Made by a program: the position numbers and the translations under genes
Assembly: GCF_023721935.1 (NCBI RefSeq)
Contig: NC_064807.1
Span: 77,082,001-77,146,000 of the forward strand
DNA length: 64,000 bases
DNA from: Panthera uncia
Taxonomy: Eukaryota > Chordata > Mammalia > Carnivora > Felidae
Direction of reading: 5' to 3'
The notes under the pieces: model-generated
Databases searched by the model: none
What the model was told of the DNA's origin: nothing
The model's input: only the letters and a program-made list of their open reading frames with translations
Part shown: one piece after another, positions 52,330 through 62,152 of the stretch
Position numbering within the stretch: the first letter of the stretch is position 1
Layout of the letters: every line of letters begins with the position of its first letter

Positions 52330-52550
52330 ATTCGAGCTGGGTATTGAAGAATGCATAGGAGTCCTCCGGGCAGAGATAATGTCCAATGGGTGAAAAAGGT
52401 GTCTAAAGATACAGGTGAAAAAGCAAGAAGAACAGCCCAGGACGCACACATATTTGGGAAAAGCAAACAGCTGAGTGCTAAGAGGTCTGTGAGAAGGATA
52501 GTTGGAGAGGGAGATGCTAAAGAAGGAAGGAGTCCAGAGGGCAGGCAGTG
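52330..52550 (-). repeat. L2 fragment
   Basis: 'gagctgggtattgaagaatg' and 'ggagtcctccgggcagagat' are in antisense L2 order. Confidence 0.65.
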
Positions 52551-52664
52551 ATAGAATACAAACTATCCACTTGTAAACCACCTCCCACAAAGGTTTGAGG
52601 AATAACACTCCCACAGAGTGGGTTCCGGGAGCAACACGCACACTCAGAGCAATCAAGCCTAGCT

Positions 52665-52785
52665 GTCTCAGTGTACGGGTGGCAAAACTGGGGGCGCCAA
52701 AAGGAGGAAATTTACCCAAGGCCACACTGCACCTGTAATGGAAAAGCCAGGATCCCTGATCAGGTCACGCCTACGGATCCCGGTA
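52665..52785 (-). repeat. MIR SINE
   Basis: 'gggtggcaaaactgggggcg', 'atttacccaaggccacactg' and 'aagccaggatccctgatcag'. Confidence 0.75.
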
Positions 52786-52792
52786 AACTCTG

Positions 52793-52807
52793 CCAGCAGG
52801 GGGCGCT
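52793..52807 (+). promoter_or_regulatory. Near-consensus CTCF binding motif
   Basis: CCAGCAGGGGGCGCT matches the CTCF core CCASYAGRKGGCRS at every position. It lies just outside the MIR remnant, in CpG-containing unique sequence. Occupancy cannot be judged from sequence. Confidence 0.6.
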
Positions 52808-53574
52808 GCCGCCAGCTCACCTGCCGTACAGGATGCTGGAGAGAATCTGCAGTCAGCGGTTAAACGGAGGTCTCTCGGTTCCCTGGGACTGATGAGGTTC
52901 AATCGCATTATCCATCTTGCGCCCATGGCGTCTCAGACCCGTTTCTGCGGGGTCACCGTGCTGTTTAGGATGAGCGATGCCGACGGGAGGCCTGCCAAGG
53001 CACCTGTGGTACTTCGATCACTTCACATATTGCCAATTTCTCATATTAAATATACAACTTACAAGCAGGGCAAAGTTTAACTCACTCTAATCAACTGTGA
53101 AATGAACCGGGGACTTGCTGTACCCCTCTAAAGCCCCGCGCCTGCATCCTGCTCGTTCCTAATGGTGGCGAGGCTCTCTGCTTCCCAAGATCGGTTGCTA
53201 ATGAGGGCTGGAATTAATGGATTTCCATTAAGTGCTTTGCACTGGTCCTGAAATGCAGGGGGATCCGCTCTGGGGAAATATAAATGCTGAGATGAAATGC
53301 AATCCTCCCTCCCCCTCCCCTGGCTTCCCCAGGTACCACCCTCTCCACACCATCCCCGTCTGTGAATCCACAGCAGCACAGGGCAGAGCAGAGAGGACGA
53401 GCATTCCGTCGAACCCCCGGCTACACCCTCTGCAACCCTTCTCTGGAGTCTGGGCTCCCTCTCCTGCCACTTGGGTCTACGGAGAGCTCAGAATGTATCA
53501 GGGGCTCGAGTAAGAATGCAAACCAACATGCCCCCACCCGCTGCCCTGTCGCTCGGAGAAATTGTGAGATTCAG
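52808..53574. promoter_or_regulatory. Repeat-free stretch with a homeodomain-motif core
   Basis: At 53190-53310, GGTTGCTAATGAGGGC, GGAATTAATGGATTTCC and CCATTAAGTGC are clustered homeodomain-like sites. No transposon or exon recognised elsewhere in the stretch. Confidence 0.28.
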
Positions 53575-53640
53575 AGGCACTTCATAAGCACTGATCGAGT
53601 ACCTACTGTGTGCAAGATAATGTTCTTAAACTGATACCTG
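53575..53640 (-). repeat. L2 3'-end scrap
   Basis: 'aagcactgatcgagtaccta' and 'ctgtgtgcaagataatg' are antisense L2. Confidence 0.7.
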
Positions 53641-53659
53641 AGAAAACCCTCCGGAAAAT

Positions 53660-53830
53660 GCTTTGAAATCCAGTGGAACTGAGTTCAAATCCTGGCGCCT
53701 TCCAGCTCAAGCCACGGGCTCTTGGGTAAGTTACTTAGATTCTGTTGAGATTCCGTTTCTTCCCCTCTACGGTGGGAGTAGCAACGCGTTCATCACACAA
53801 ATCTATGGATTCTATGGGATAGCCTGGGTC
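53660..53830 (+). repeat. MIR SINE
   Basis: 'ctgagttcaaatcctggcgc', 'gggctcttgggtaagttact' and 'agattccgtttcttcccctc'. Confidence 0.85.
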
Positions 53831-54059
53831 ATGCCTCTAGCTGCTCCTGAATGCTGTCCCCACCCCTGCCCCCGGCCCCGATCTTGTAGGAGCTGTTCAC
53901 AGCGAGTTGTCTACTGTCTCAAAGGCTGGGGGCCACGAGGGAGCAGGGAGGCATCATCTTAGCTGGCTTGTAGGGCACCACCAAGAAAGCCACGGGGACC
54001 GTAGCGTCAGCTACCACGTGGTGAAGAAAGCCCTGGGCTCTCCCAGCCCTGCCGGTCCT

Positions 54060-54178
54060 TCTCACGTTGGGCCTCAGTTTCCCCACCTACAAAACAGGGA
54101 GAACAAAACCAACCTCCTGCAGGGTTTGTGATAAGAAGCACACACAACGTAGCATGTGAGATGCTTTGAAAACTAAAA
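54060..54178 (+). repeat. MIR 3' half
   Basis: 'gttgggcctcagtttcccca', 'cctacaaaacagggagaaca' and 'gtagcatgtgagatgctttg'. Confidence 0.85.
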
Positions 54179-54235
54179 CGCGTGCACATGTGGAGAAGCA
54201 TCCCAATCATCGGGGAGAAACCAGACAAAGCAGTG

Positions 54236-54236
<1 letters not shown>

Positions 54237-54272
<36 letters not shown>
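54237..54272. repeat. (AC)18 microsatellite
   Basis: Uninterrupted 36 bp of AC. Confidence 0.98.
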
Positions 54273-54273
<1 letters not shown>

Positions 54274-54769
54274 AATGCACGGATCAGTGACTCCAGGCCT
54301 CCTTTCCCTTGGGCTCTGTGACCCCGAGAAATCACCTTGGTTCTCACCGCTGGCGGCAGCCCCTGGTCCTGGCTGCCTTCCTCCGGGCTGGGCAGGATTC
54401 AGGTTCCCTGCTCTCAGCCTCAGGCTCCTTCACATTCTAGGCAGGCCAGTTCTCCCGTCACTGTGATAAAGGAAGCCACAAACAGATTTCCCATGGACTC
54501 ATGACAGCCTTGTTGCCTAGAAGGCAAAGCCTCCTGCTTGTCCTCAGCGCAACCCAAAGAAGGGGGAGAGGAGGCAGCTGGGGTAGACAGAAGGGCTCAG
54601 TTATCTTACTCTGAAGGGACAAACAGCCAGGACCAAAATCTCGAGAAAAAATATGGGCGTCAGTATGATTATCCTTTGGTGCCGACTAAGAGCTGTGCTA
54701 CACACGTATTCTCATAATCGATGAAAAAAATGGTAGAAATTAGAAAACCCAGGAGTTTGCATGGCATTT
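54273..54769. other. Unassigned sequence
   Basis: Nothing recognised. Confidence 0.4.
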
Positions 54770-55086
54770 GGGTGGCCTCTAATCCAATGACCTGCATCCT
54801 TATGCAAAGAGGAGAATTTGGACACAGAGGCGTGCACACGAAGAATGCCATGTGATGACAGACTGATGTGTCGCCATGCCAAGGAACCCTGAGAAGGGCC
54901 AGCAACCACCGCAAGCTAGAAAAAGGCAAGGAAAAATGCTCCCCTAGAGTCTCCAGAGGGAGCCTGGTGCTGCTGATGCATTGATTTTGGACTGGCAGCC
55001 TCCAGAACCATGAAAGAATACATTTCTGTTGTTTCAAGCCACCCAGTTTGTGGTTCGTTGTCACAGCATTCCTAGGAAACTGATAC
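54770..55086 (+). mobile_element. MaLR/MLT1-like LTR, 3' part
   Basis: 'gaatttggacacagaggcgt', 'cagcaaccaccgcaagctag', 'gactggcagcctccagaacc', 'tttctgttgtttcaagccac' and end 'ctaggaaactgatac'. Non-coding LTR. Confidence 0.8.
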
Positions 55087-55314
55087 GGTCGCATTGGCAG
55101 AACAGAAAATGAGCCACAGATGTTCCATCCACCAGTATCCGTCTTCCCCTGAAGCCTTGTGGATTTCATCGCCCATGTGATCTGTCCCATGTCATGAAAC
55201 TCAGGCAAAGCCACATCTCAGTCCATTTGCAGAAACATTGTATAAGTTTTAAATCTCAGTGGCTTCGAGCTCGCTTCCCAATTCCTCCACCTTCCAACAA
55301 ACTATTTTTAACCA
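55087..55314. other. Unassigned sequence
   Basis: Nothing recognised. Confidence 0.4.
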
Positions 55315-55850
55315 TCTACATTCACCCACCCATCCATCAATCGTAAATAATATGTCCTTAGCAGTTGGGACACAAAAGTGAACAAAATAAGTCCTGTGAT
55401 CATATGTAGCTTGAATTCATAGCAGCAGAAGGGTTGGAGAGAAACGTAAAGCAAACATACAAGCTAATGAATAAACAAGGTAATTTCAAATATTGCAAAG
55501 TGCTAGGTAAAAAGCAAAACTGCGTAATGGGCACCTGGGTGGCTCAGTCAGTTGAGCGTCACTTCAGCTCACGTCATGATCTCACGGCTCGTGGGTTCAA
55601 GCCCCGCGTCGGGCTCTGTGCTGACAGCTCAGAGCCTGGAGCCTGCTTCGGATTCTGTGTCTCCCTCTCCCTGCCCTTCCCCTGCTCACATTCTGTCTGT
55701 CTCTCTCAAAAATAAATAAGCCTTAAAAAAAAAAAATAACAAGTAAGGAGAGAAAGGAGGTGGGTGGGGAGACAATTTTAGATCCAATGGTCATGGAAGG
55801 CCACCGAGAAAATGATCTTTGAGGCAGGTGAATAGAATCTTATGTTTAAA
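55315..55850 (-). repeat. L2 LINE 3' fragment split by a SINE
   Basis: 'gttgggacacaaaagtgaac' and 'aatgaataaacaaggtaatt' lie before the SINE; 'catggaaggccaccgagaaa' after it continues the antisense L2. Confidence 0.75.
55529..55736 (+). repeat. Felid SINE
   Basis: GGGCACCTGGGTGGCTCAGT head, GGGTTCAAGCCCCGCG B-box region and AATAAATAAGCC tail. A few bases are deleted after the head. Confidence 0.96.
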
Positions 55851-56061
55851 AACAAAAACTGACAAATGGATGTTATTACCCATGAGGGTTTTTTGTCCTG
55901 AGAGGACTGATATCCCAAATAGCTTATATCCTGACTCCATACCCACTGCCTTCCCACTAGACCAAGCCTTTAAAAAACCCTGAATTCTAGAGGTGATATT
56001 CCTGAGGTTCGAATACGAGTTACTACTCCCCTTCCTTGCTGTATGCTACACTGTTTATAGG
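55851..56061. other. Unassigned sequence
   Basis: Nothing recognised. Confidence 0.4.
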
Positions 56062-56195
56062 TAGGGTGACTATGTAATGGATCATCCAAACTGGAATGCT
56101 TTTGAGGGAAGGAGGACGAATTCTTGATACTTACGCCAGGACCACAGGCATAAACCAGCACCGTCCCACGCAAGCCAGCGTGCGTGGCCGCCCTA
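56062..56195. mobile_element. Small DNA-transposon-like element, about 134 bp
   Basis: Starts TAGGGTGACTATG; the reverse complement of its end is TAGGGCGGCCACG, giving imperfect inverted ends. Inside, 'ggatcatccaaactggaatg' and 'cacaggcataaaccagcacc' fit a known small mammalian repeat. Family name not assigned. Confidence 0.5.
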
Positions 56196-56559
56196 TTTGT
56201 AGGGTGCTGTAGGGGGCTCCAAGGTCTGTAAGCCCAGTGGCTTAACTTTAACATAAGTACCCCGGATCAATTAGCCAGGTTGGAGAGGGACAAAGGAAGG
56301 TCATTACGTAAATGGTGGCCAGTCAAAGTTATCAAGACTCAAGCCTTCTGCCCTCCTCCAGATTCACTGTGGTCCTGTGGTAATACCAGACCTCTTTAGG
56401 ATGTACCCTAATACATCCACGATAGACACCAGCCTGCCCATCTCGACCTTCTTAATCGTTGAGCTGGAACACTTGACTTGAAATCCCAGAATGTCCGCGG
56501 GGCGGGAAATTACAGTTTATGGCAGAGGCTGCTAGAGACCCCCCGATATTCATGCTCCC
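56196..56559. other. Unassigned sequence
   Basis: Nothing recognised. Confidence 0.4.
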
Positions 56560-56835
56560 TTTCTTTCACACAATAGAATTTATCCACCCAGAATATGACC
56601 TCCATTCCCCAGCTTCCTTTGCAGCTAGGCGTGTCATGTGACTTCATTCAAGCTAGTGGATACAAGCACAGGTGTTGATGGAGACTTCTAAGAACCTCTC
56701 TTAAGGTACAGCCGTTGGGTACCCTTGTCCCTTCTGTCCCTGTCTTTTACCGTGTTTCTGTGACACTAATATAAGAGGTAGAATTTCTCCTTGGACCTGG
56801 GTCCCTGGGAACTTTATTTGAACAGCACCCCTCGA
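56560..56835 (+). mobile_element. Ancient LTR/DNA-type repeat, same kind as 24825 and 30440
   Basis: 'ccccagcttcctttgcagct' followed by 'aggcgtgtcatgtgacttca' is its recognisable core. Strongly diverged. Confidence 0.5.
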
Positions 56836-56929
56836 GCAATCGTGGACTTTAACATGAGAGAAATATGCTTCCAACGCATTGAAGCTTGAACCTAATGGTA
56901 AGAAGATGGAGTCCCTCTAGCTCCCGGTG

Positions 56930-57050
56930 TTAATTCTGCAGAGTTGGAGAACTGAGCCCCAGAGAGGGGATGAGGGGATGTCCAAAATCATACTGGCTAA
57001 TTAGATAATTACAAAATAGCAGGCTTCCCAACTCCTAGCTTCCACTGTAT
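56930..57050 (-). repeat. MIR SINE
   Basis: 'gagaactgagccccagagag' and 'aaaatcatactggctaatta'. Confidence 0.72.
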
Positions 57051-57320
57051 TCACTCACCTCTTAAATAAACTTTTCCGAACACAAACAATGTGTCAGGCA
57101 GTAAACAGGTGCTTAGTAAACAGAGTTGAGTAAATCATGGTGGCTTTTGTCAGGAGCTCATGATCCAGAGAACAAATAATAATAAAGTTGTAGGGGCGGG
57201 GCGGAGCCCATAAGAGGAAGGTATAACCAACTCTCTGAGCTCAGGAAAAACTACGAAGGAGGCACCATTGAACCTGGGTCCTAAGAAAGCAAGCAATTTG
57301 TTAGTTAGCAAAGGGGGGAT

Positions 57321-57535
57321 GGGAGCGCCCAGGTGGCTTAGCAGGTTAAGCGTCTGACTTCCGCTCAGGTCATGATCTCGCCATTCAGGGGTTCGAGCCC
57401 CACATCATGCTCTGTGCTGACAGCTCAGAGCCTGGAGCCGGCCTCAGAGTCTGTGTCTCCCTCTCTCTCTGCCCCTCCCCTGCCTTTCTCTCTCAAAAAA
57501 TAAATTAAAAAAACATTTAAAAAATAAATTAAAAT
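57321..57535 (+). repeat. Felid SINE inside the L2
   Basis: GGGAGCGCCCAGGTGGCTTA head, GGGGTTCGAGCCCCAC B-box region, and a tail of several AATAAATTAAA units. Confidence 0.94.
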
Positions 57536-57627
57536 GAAATAAAAGGGAAGATGGCATTTCAGGCGGAAGAAAGAGCTCGTGCAAAAGTACGGAGGCCAGA
57601 AAGGACATAGAACAGATTGATGGACAC

Positions 57628-58111
57628 AGTAATGGTCCGCCAAATACGTCCCTGTCCCCAATCCCCAGAGCCTCTGAATATGTTATGTCACAAGCAAGCA
57701 GAAATCAAGGCTGCTAATCAGCTTTCTCCACTTATCCAAGTGGGCTCAATATAATCACAAAGGTCCTTAAAAGTAGAAGAGGGGAGGTGAGAAAGTCAGA
57801 GCGAAACAATACTGGAAAGGCTCCACTGACTGTTGCTAGTTTTGGAGACGGAAGAAGGGGGCCATGAGCCAAGGAATTTGGGTAGCCTCTAGAAGCCAAA
57901 AAAAAAGGCAAAGAAACAGACCGCCCCCTAGACAGTCCAGAAAGGAAGGCAGACCTTCTGACATATTGGTTTCAATCCAGTGAGACCCATTTCAGACTTC
58001 TGACCCCCAACACCGTACGGTAATAATTTGTCTTATAAGTAAGTAAACGTATGCTTTCAGCCACGACGTTTGCAGGAAACTCGTTACAGCCGCAATGGGA
58101 AACCAATACAG
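57628..58111 (+). mobile_element. MaLR/MLT1-like LTR inside the L2
   Basis: 'cccagagcctctgaatatgt', 'atcacaaaggtccttaaaag', 'gggggccatgagccaaggaa', 'cccatttcagacttctgacc' and end 'atgggaaccaatacag'-like sequence. About 480 bp, close to full length; non-coding. Confidence 0.85.
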
Positions 58112-58474
58112 ATGAAAGTTTGTTATGGCTGAAGGGCAGAGTGTGTCATTAGAAAGGAGGCTGCCGAGGTAGGTGGCCCATGGCCACAGAGTCTTAAATT
58201 CCAAGGTAAAGGTTATGAAACGCGTAGACCATGGGAAGCCACCAAAAGACTGTAGGAAGAGAGATGTGGTCAGATTTCCATTGCAAAGGTATCTCCAGCT
58301 GTACAGATGAACTGGAAGGGTCACAACGGTCTGGGTGAGAGATGCCGTGTGGGGGGAGGTGGGGGGGGAGTACTACTTCCTCTGAACCCTCAGGACTCCT
58401 GAAGCCCCCCCACATCAAACAATAGCGGCTGGGAGGTGTCCTGCATTCTCCACTGCCTTTCTTGTGTTAGCCTC

Positions 58475-58625
58475 TGCAGGGGAGGTCTCTGGAGTAGAAG
58501 AGAACTGGGCTTGAGAGCTGCTCTACCATTTACTGGCTCCAGAGCCTGGGCCCGGTCACTTCACCTCTCTGTGCCTCAGTTTCCTCGTTTCTTCCAGGAT
58601 TTTCAAGGGATCCTTTGTGCAGCCT
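58475..58625 (+). repeat. MIR SINE
   Basis: 'gctctaccatttactggctc', 'cacttcacctctctgtgcct' and 'cagtttcctcgtttcttcca'. Confidence 0.87.
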
Positions 58626-58876
58626 CAAGGGGCCACTGTCATGTATTGGTCAGAGGGCTGGGTGCCATCTAGAGGGCACCAGAAACAATGCCAAGAAGAT
58701 AAGGAAAGCCACAGTGATTCCCAAAAATGACCAAGGAGGATGCAAGAAAGCCTGTTTCTGGTTCTGGGCACAATAAAATGATATGCGGGATCGTAGAATC
58801 TTAGCCAAGTTATAGATCCTAGAATCTTTGAATTCTAGAATCTAGGAATTATAGAGTTATAGAATAAATTATCTTA
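58626..58876. other. Unassigned, with a TAGAATCT-rich patch
   Basis: 58790-58862 repeats TAGAATCTTAG, TAGAATCTTTG, CTAGAATCTAGG and TTATAG units, a degenerate internal repeat. Confidence 0.5.
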
Positions 58877-59497
58877 GTGCAGCCACTCTGGAAAACAGTA
58901 TGGAGGTTCCTCAAAAAAACTAAAAATAGAACTACCCTATGACCCAGCAATTGCCCTACTAGGCATTTATCCAAGGGATACAGGTGTGCTGTTTCGAAGG
59001 GACACATGCACCCCCATGTTTATAGCAGCACTATCAACAATAGCCAAAGTATAGAAAGAGCCCAAATGTCCATCGATGGATGAATGGATAAAGAAGATGT
59101 GGTATATATACAATGGAGTTTTACTCGGCAATCAAAAAGAATGAAATCTTGCCATTTGCAACTACATGGATGGAACTGGAGGGTATTATGCTAAGTGAAA
59201 TGAGTCAGTCAGAGAAAGACAAAAATCATATGACTTCACTCATATGAGGACTTTAAGAGACAGAACAGATGAACATAAGGGAAGAGAAGCAAAAATAATA
59301 TAAAAACAGGGAGGGGACAAAACATAAGAGACCCATAAATATGGAGAACAAACCGAGGGTTACCGGAGGGGTTGTGGGAAGGGGGATGGGCTAAATGGGC
59401 AAGGGGCACTAAGGAATCTACTCCTGAAATCATTGTTGCACTATATGCTAACTAACTTGGATGTAAATTAAAAACATACATTAAAAAATGGAATAAC
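58877..59497 (+). mobile_element. Carnivore L1, 5'-truncated, relatively young
   Basis: 620 bp of near-consensus L1 3' end: 'gcagccactctggaaaacag', 'ccaagggatacaggtgtgct', 'atgtccatcgatggatgaat' and end 'aacttggatgtaaattaaaa'. Flanks AAATTATCTTA and AAATTGTCTAA are the target-site duplication. ORF2 remnants contain stops. Confidence 0.93.
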
Positions 59498-60084
59498 AAA
59501 TTGTCTAAATTAATAGTAAACTATCCAGCAATGAGCTAAAGCAAAGATGAACAAAGCTATCCACATCTGTGCTGGTTCAGATTAGTCTTGGCTGCCTGAA
59601 GTTCCAATTCAGGAAGGTATCGGAGACCATGATGGTGTCCATGTACATGAATATTGAGATAGATTAGTCGTGTCTGCCTCAGGGGTAGAGGTGCGAAGAT
59701 ACATTAGTTATGTCTGCCCTGAGATTAGCATTAGAGAGTATCTCTATGTGTGCTTTGTATCTTCCAGAAGTCCTTGTGAAGAAAGCTAAAGATAAACAAG
59801 GATTTGCAGCTTAGATCACAAGAGACACATTGTTCTCTACAGTACTTTACCCACCTTTGCTTAGAATAAGACAAAAGGAGGGGCAAAAGAAGTAATACCT
59901 TAAAATCCAGATAAGACTCTTTAAGAGTAGGTACAGAGTACAGAAGTCGAGAACTCATCCCAGACAGGTTAAGAGACGGACATCCACCAGGCCAAAGGAT
60001 CTCTCCACAGGCCAGGTTGCAAAGACACTGGAGAAGGACCCACTCTACACCCCACTTTGCAGAGTAAGGCCAATGGGAAGGCCC
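59498..60084. other. Unassigned, with three related internal repeats
   Basis: CAGATTAGTCTTGGCTGCCT (about 59579), AGATTAGTCGTGTCTGCCTC (about 59661) and CATTAGTTATGTCTGCCCTG (about 59703). No transposon recognised. Confidence 0.5.
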
Positions 60085-60205
60085 TGGGCTGCCAGACAGG
60101 AGGACCGGATTCCAGCCTCTCTCTACCAGGAACCCCGTTAGGCAAGTCCCCTGCCTTCTCCAGCTTCCGTATCTCCACCCAGACCAGGAGGAGCTTAGAT
60201 AAGAA
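60085..60205 (+). repeat. Diverged MIR
   Basis: 'aggaggaccggattccagcc' and 'ccagcttccgtatctccacc' loosely follow sense MIR. Confidence 0.5.
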
Positions 60206-60463
60206 CTATAGATCTCAACATGGGCACTTGTCCCTCCAAAGAATGGTTGGACCCTCCCACTTTGGTGGTCATAACGGATGGAAGGGACACCGCTGGCGTT
60301 CAGACGCTAGACCCCCTGCAGCACACCGGAGGGCACATCTGATGAGGAACTGGACCACACTTGACTTGATTTTGGAAAGTCCCACCTGAAATAGGTGGGA
60401 AAATCCCTGCTCTCATGACCCAGGCCTAGATCTCAGTTCCATTTCACATACAGACACAAGGAA
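60206..60463. other. Unassigned sequence
   Basis: Nothing recognised. Confidence 0.4.
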
Positions 60464-60700
60464 TTTTTTTTTTTTTTAATTTTTTTTACCTGGTCCTTCT
60501 TTTGGAAGTTTTTTTTGAGACACAGAGAGAGATAGAGCATGAGCAGGGGAGGGGTAGAGAAGGGGAGACACAGAATCTGAAGCAGGCTCCAGGCTCCCAG
60601 ATGTCAGCACAGAGCCCGATGTTGGGCTAGAACCCACGAACCGTGAGATCATGACCTGAGCTGAAGTCGGAGGCTTAACCGACTCAGCCACCCAGGCGCC
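60464..60700 (-). repeat. Felid SINE with an insertion near the tail
   Basis: Antisense copy with about 26 extra bases ('acctggtccttcttttggaa') between two T-rich parts of the tail. Ends GAGCCACCCAGGCGCCC... Flanks GACACAAGGAATTT and GACACGATGAATTT. Confidence 0.94.
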
Positions 60701-60715
60701 CGGACACGATGAATT

Positions 60716-61454
60716 TCTGTATGATTTTAATATGCACCGAATTTTCCAGGAAGGCAGCTACCATGCAAATGAAAGACGGGTCGTTCTCGGTTTTGTTCCG
60801 ATCTCCACTGTTTCGGAAAATCACGACTCTGAAGGCCGTGCGACGCGTGCGTTTGAGTGGCCGATTCCGCACACCCGTTTCAGTTTCCATCAAGCAATCA
60901 TCCGGATGCTGTTACGTCTTCCAGCCCAGTCACAACCTCTTCCCCACGTATCAACATACATATTATTTTATTATAAATTACTTTGCTTTTTATTTTTCAT
61001 TTACTTTGCCGTGTGGGCATTATATAGATTTTTAAAATGAGATGTCTAGGTGGGTAATATAATTTATGAACTCCATTTCAGGATAATAAAGGGAGCATCA
61101 CAAAATGTTCGCCTGGGAGGGCTGAGAACCACTGGGTCACACGAGTCCCGGATCGCTTCCAGAGGCAGCAAAGTAGAGGTATCATGGAAAGAGGTGCACA
61201 CCTGATCACCTGGTAGAGAATTATGGGTAGAGAATGACAGTAAATTATCTTGTTTTCCACAAACCGTCCTCACCCACCAGATGTCCCTTAGCCATCCCCA
61301 GAACATCTGGTAATCTGCACCACTGAATGCATCCCACGTCCAATCCCCCAAAGGATGAGATTGCCTGGAATCGAGTCTGGGCCTATTTGGAATTGCTCAA
61401 GAAAGCTGGGGCTTCCCTGAGTTGGAGCTGAGCATGTGCTTTAAAAAAAAAAAA
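60716..61454. other. Unassigned sequence
   Basis: Two overlapping open frames of 102 and 108 codons at 60709-61040 show no known domain. 'gctgagaaccactgggtcac' near 61122 is a MER5-like scrap. Confidence 0.4.
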
Positions 61455-61590
61455 AATAGTGTAATTGATTTCTTTATAAGCCATTCAGGCCTTATTATTT
61501 ATTAATCCGCCTGTCAAGATTAATTTAAACTACTTCTCAATAAGACAAGTTGACAACGCCTTTGTTTACCAGATTGACAGCCCCCGCGAG
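61455..61590. promoter_or_regulatory. AT-rich homeodomain-motif block, candidate conserved enhancer
   Basis: GTGTAATTGATTTC, TTATTATTTATTAATCC, and ATTAATC (61501-61507) mirrored by GATTAAT (61518-61524), with TGTCAAG between them and ATTGACAG downstream (MEIS/TGIF-like). Repeat-free. Confidence 0.33.
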
Positions 61591-61865
61591 TGAAGACAGG
61601 GCAGCGATGGTTCTTTTCCCCGTAAGGGAGAAAGGAGGAGCCTCCCAGGGCCCAGCCCTCACTGGGAAACGCAAGAGTCCTCTCTTCGCACTTGGTGGGG
61701 ACGGAAATCAAGGGCTTTACCCTCCAACCCCAAGCCCGTCCTAGGCCCCAGGACTTGCGTTGGACATTGCGTGACTACTGAGTCCTATAGATTGTGCAAC
61801 CTGGACTTCTCCTGGACCTTCCTCTCTTCTCCATTCCCCGTTGCCATGACCTTAAGTCACGGTCG

Positions 61866-61972
61866 TCTTCTCCCCATACTTAGGCTCTCTTAGAGAGAGG
61901 CTCTCTTAGAGAGTCTTCTCCCCATACTTAGGCTCTCTTAGAGAGCATACTTAGGCTCTCTTCTTTCAACGT
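61866..61972. repeat. Local tandem duplication, period 48
   Basis: TCTTCTCCCCATACTTAGGC and its following CTCTCTTAGAGAG occur at 61866 and again 48 bp later. A third partial copy (CATACTTAGGCTCTCT) follows at about 61956. Confidence 0.93.
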
Positions 61973-61999
61973 GGCCACAGCCCTACACAGCTGGTAGTT

Positions 62000-62152
62000 T
62001 CACATCCGCCCTTAAAGATGAGCAACGTGGCGTCCAAGGAGGGGAAACAGCTCATCAACATTCACCCAGCTCGTCTGTGGTGAGTCCAACGTCCAAACTC
62101 GGGTCTGGTCCCAAAGCTTCTACTCTGTGTCCTACTCTCTTGTGCACAGAGC
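62000..62152 (-). repeat. MIR SINE, diverged
   Basis: 'aggaggggaaacagctcatc', 'cacccagctcgtctgtgg' and 'ccaaactcgggtctggtccc'. Confidence 0.65.

Larger units (their letters stand above)
57055..58390 (-). repeat. L2 LINE 3' part, split by a SINE and by a MaLR LTR
   Basis: Three pieces in register: 57055-57320 ('gtgtcaggcagtaaacaggt', 'aggagctcatgatccagaga'), 57540-57625 ('ggcatttcaggcggaagaaa', 'gagctcgtgcaaaagtacgg') and 58112-58390 ('gaccatgggaagccaccaaa', 'agagatgtggtcagatttcc'). Confidence 0.85.

Noticed and set aside
52198..52725. 175-codon reverse frame
   Set aside because: Antisense reading of MIR and L2 remnants.
54669..55214. 181-codon reverse frame
   Set aside because: Antisense reading of a MaLR-like LTR.
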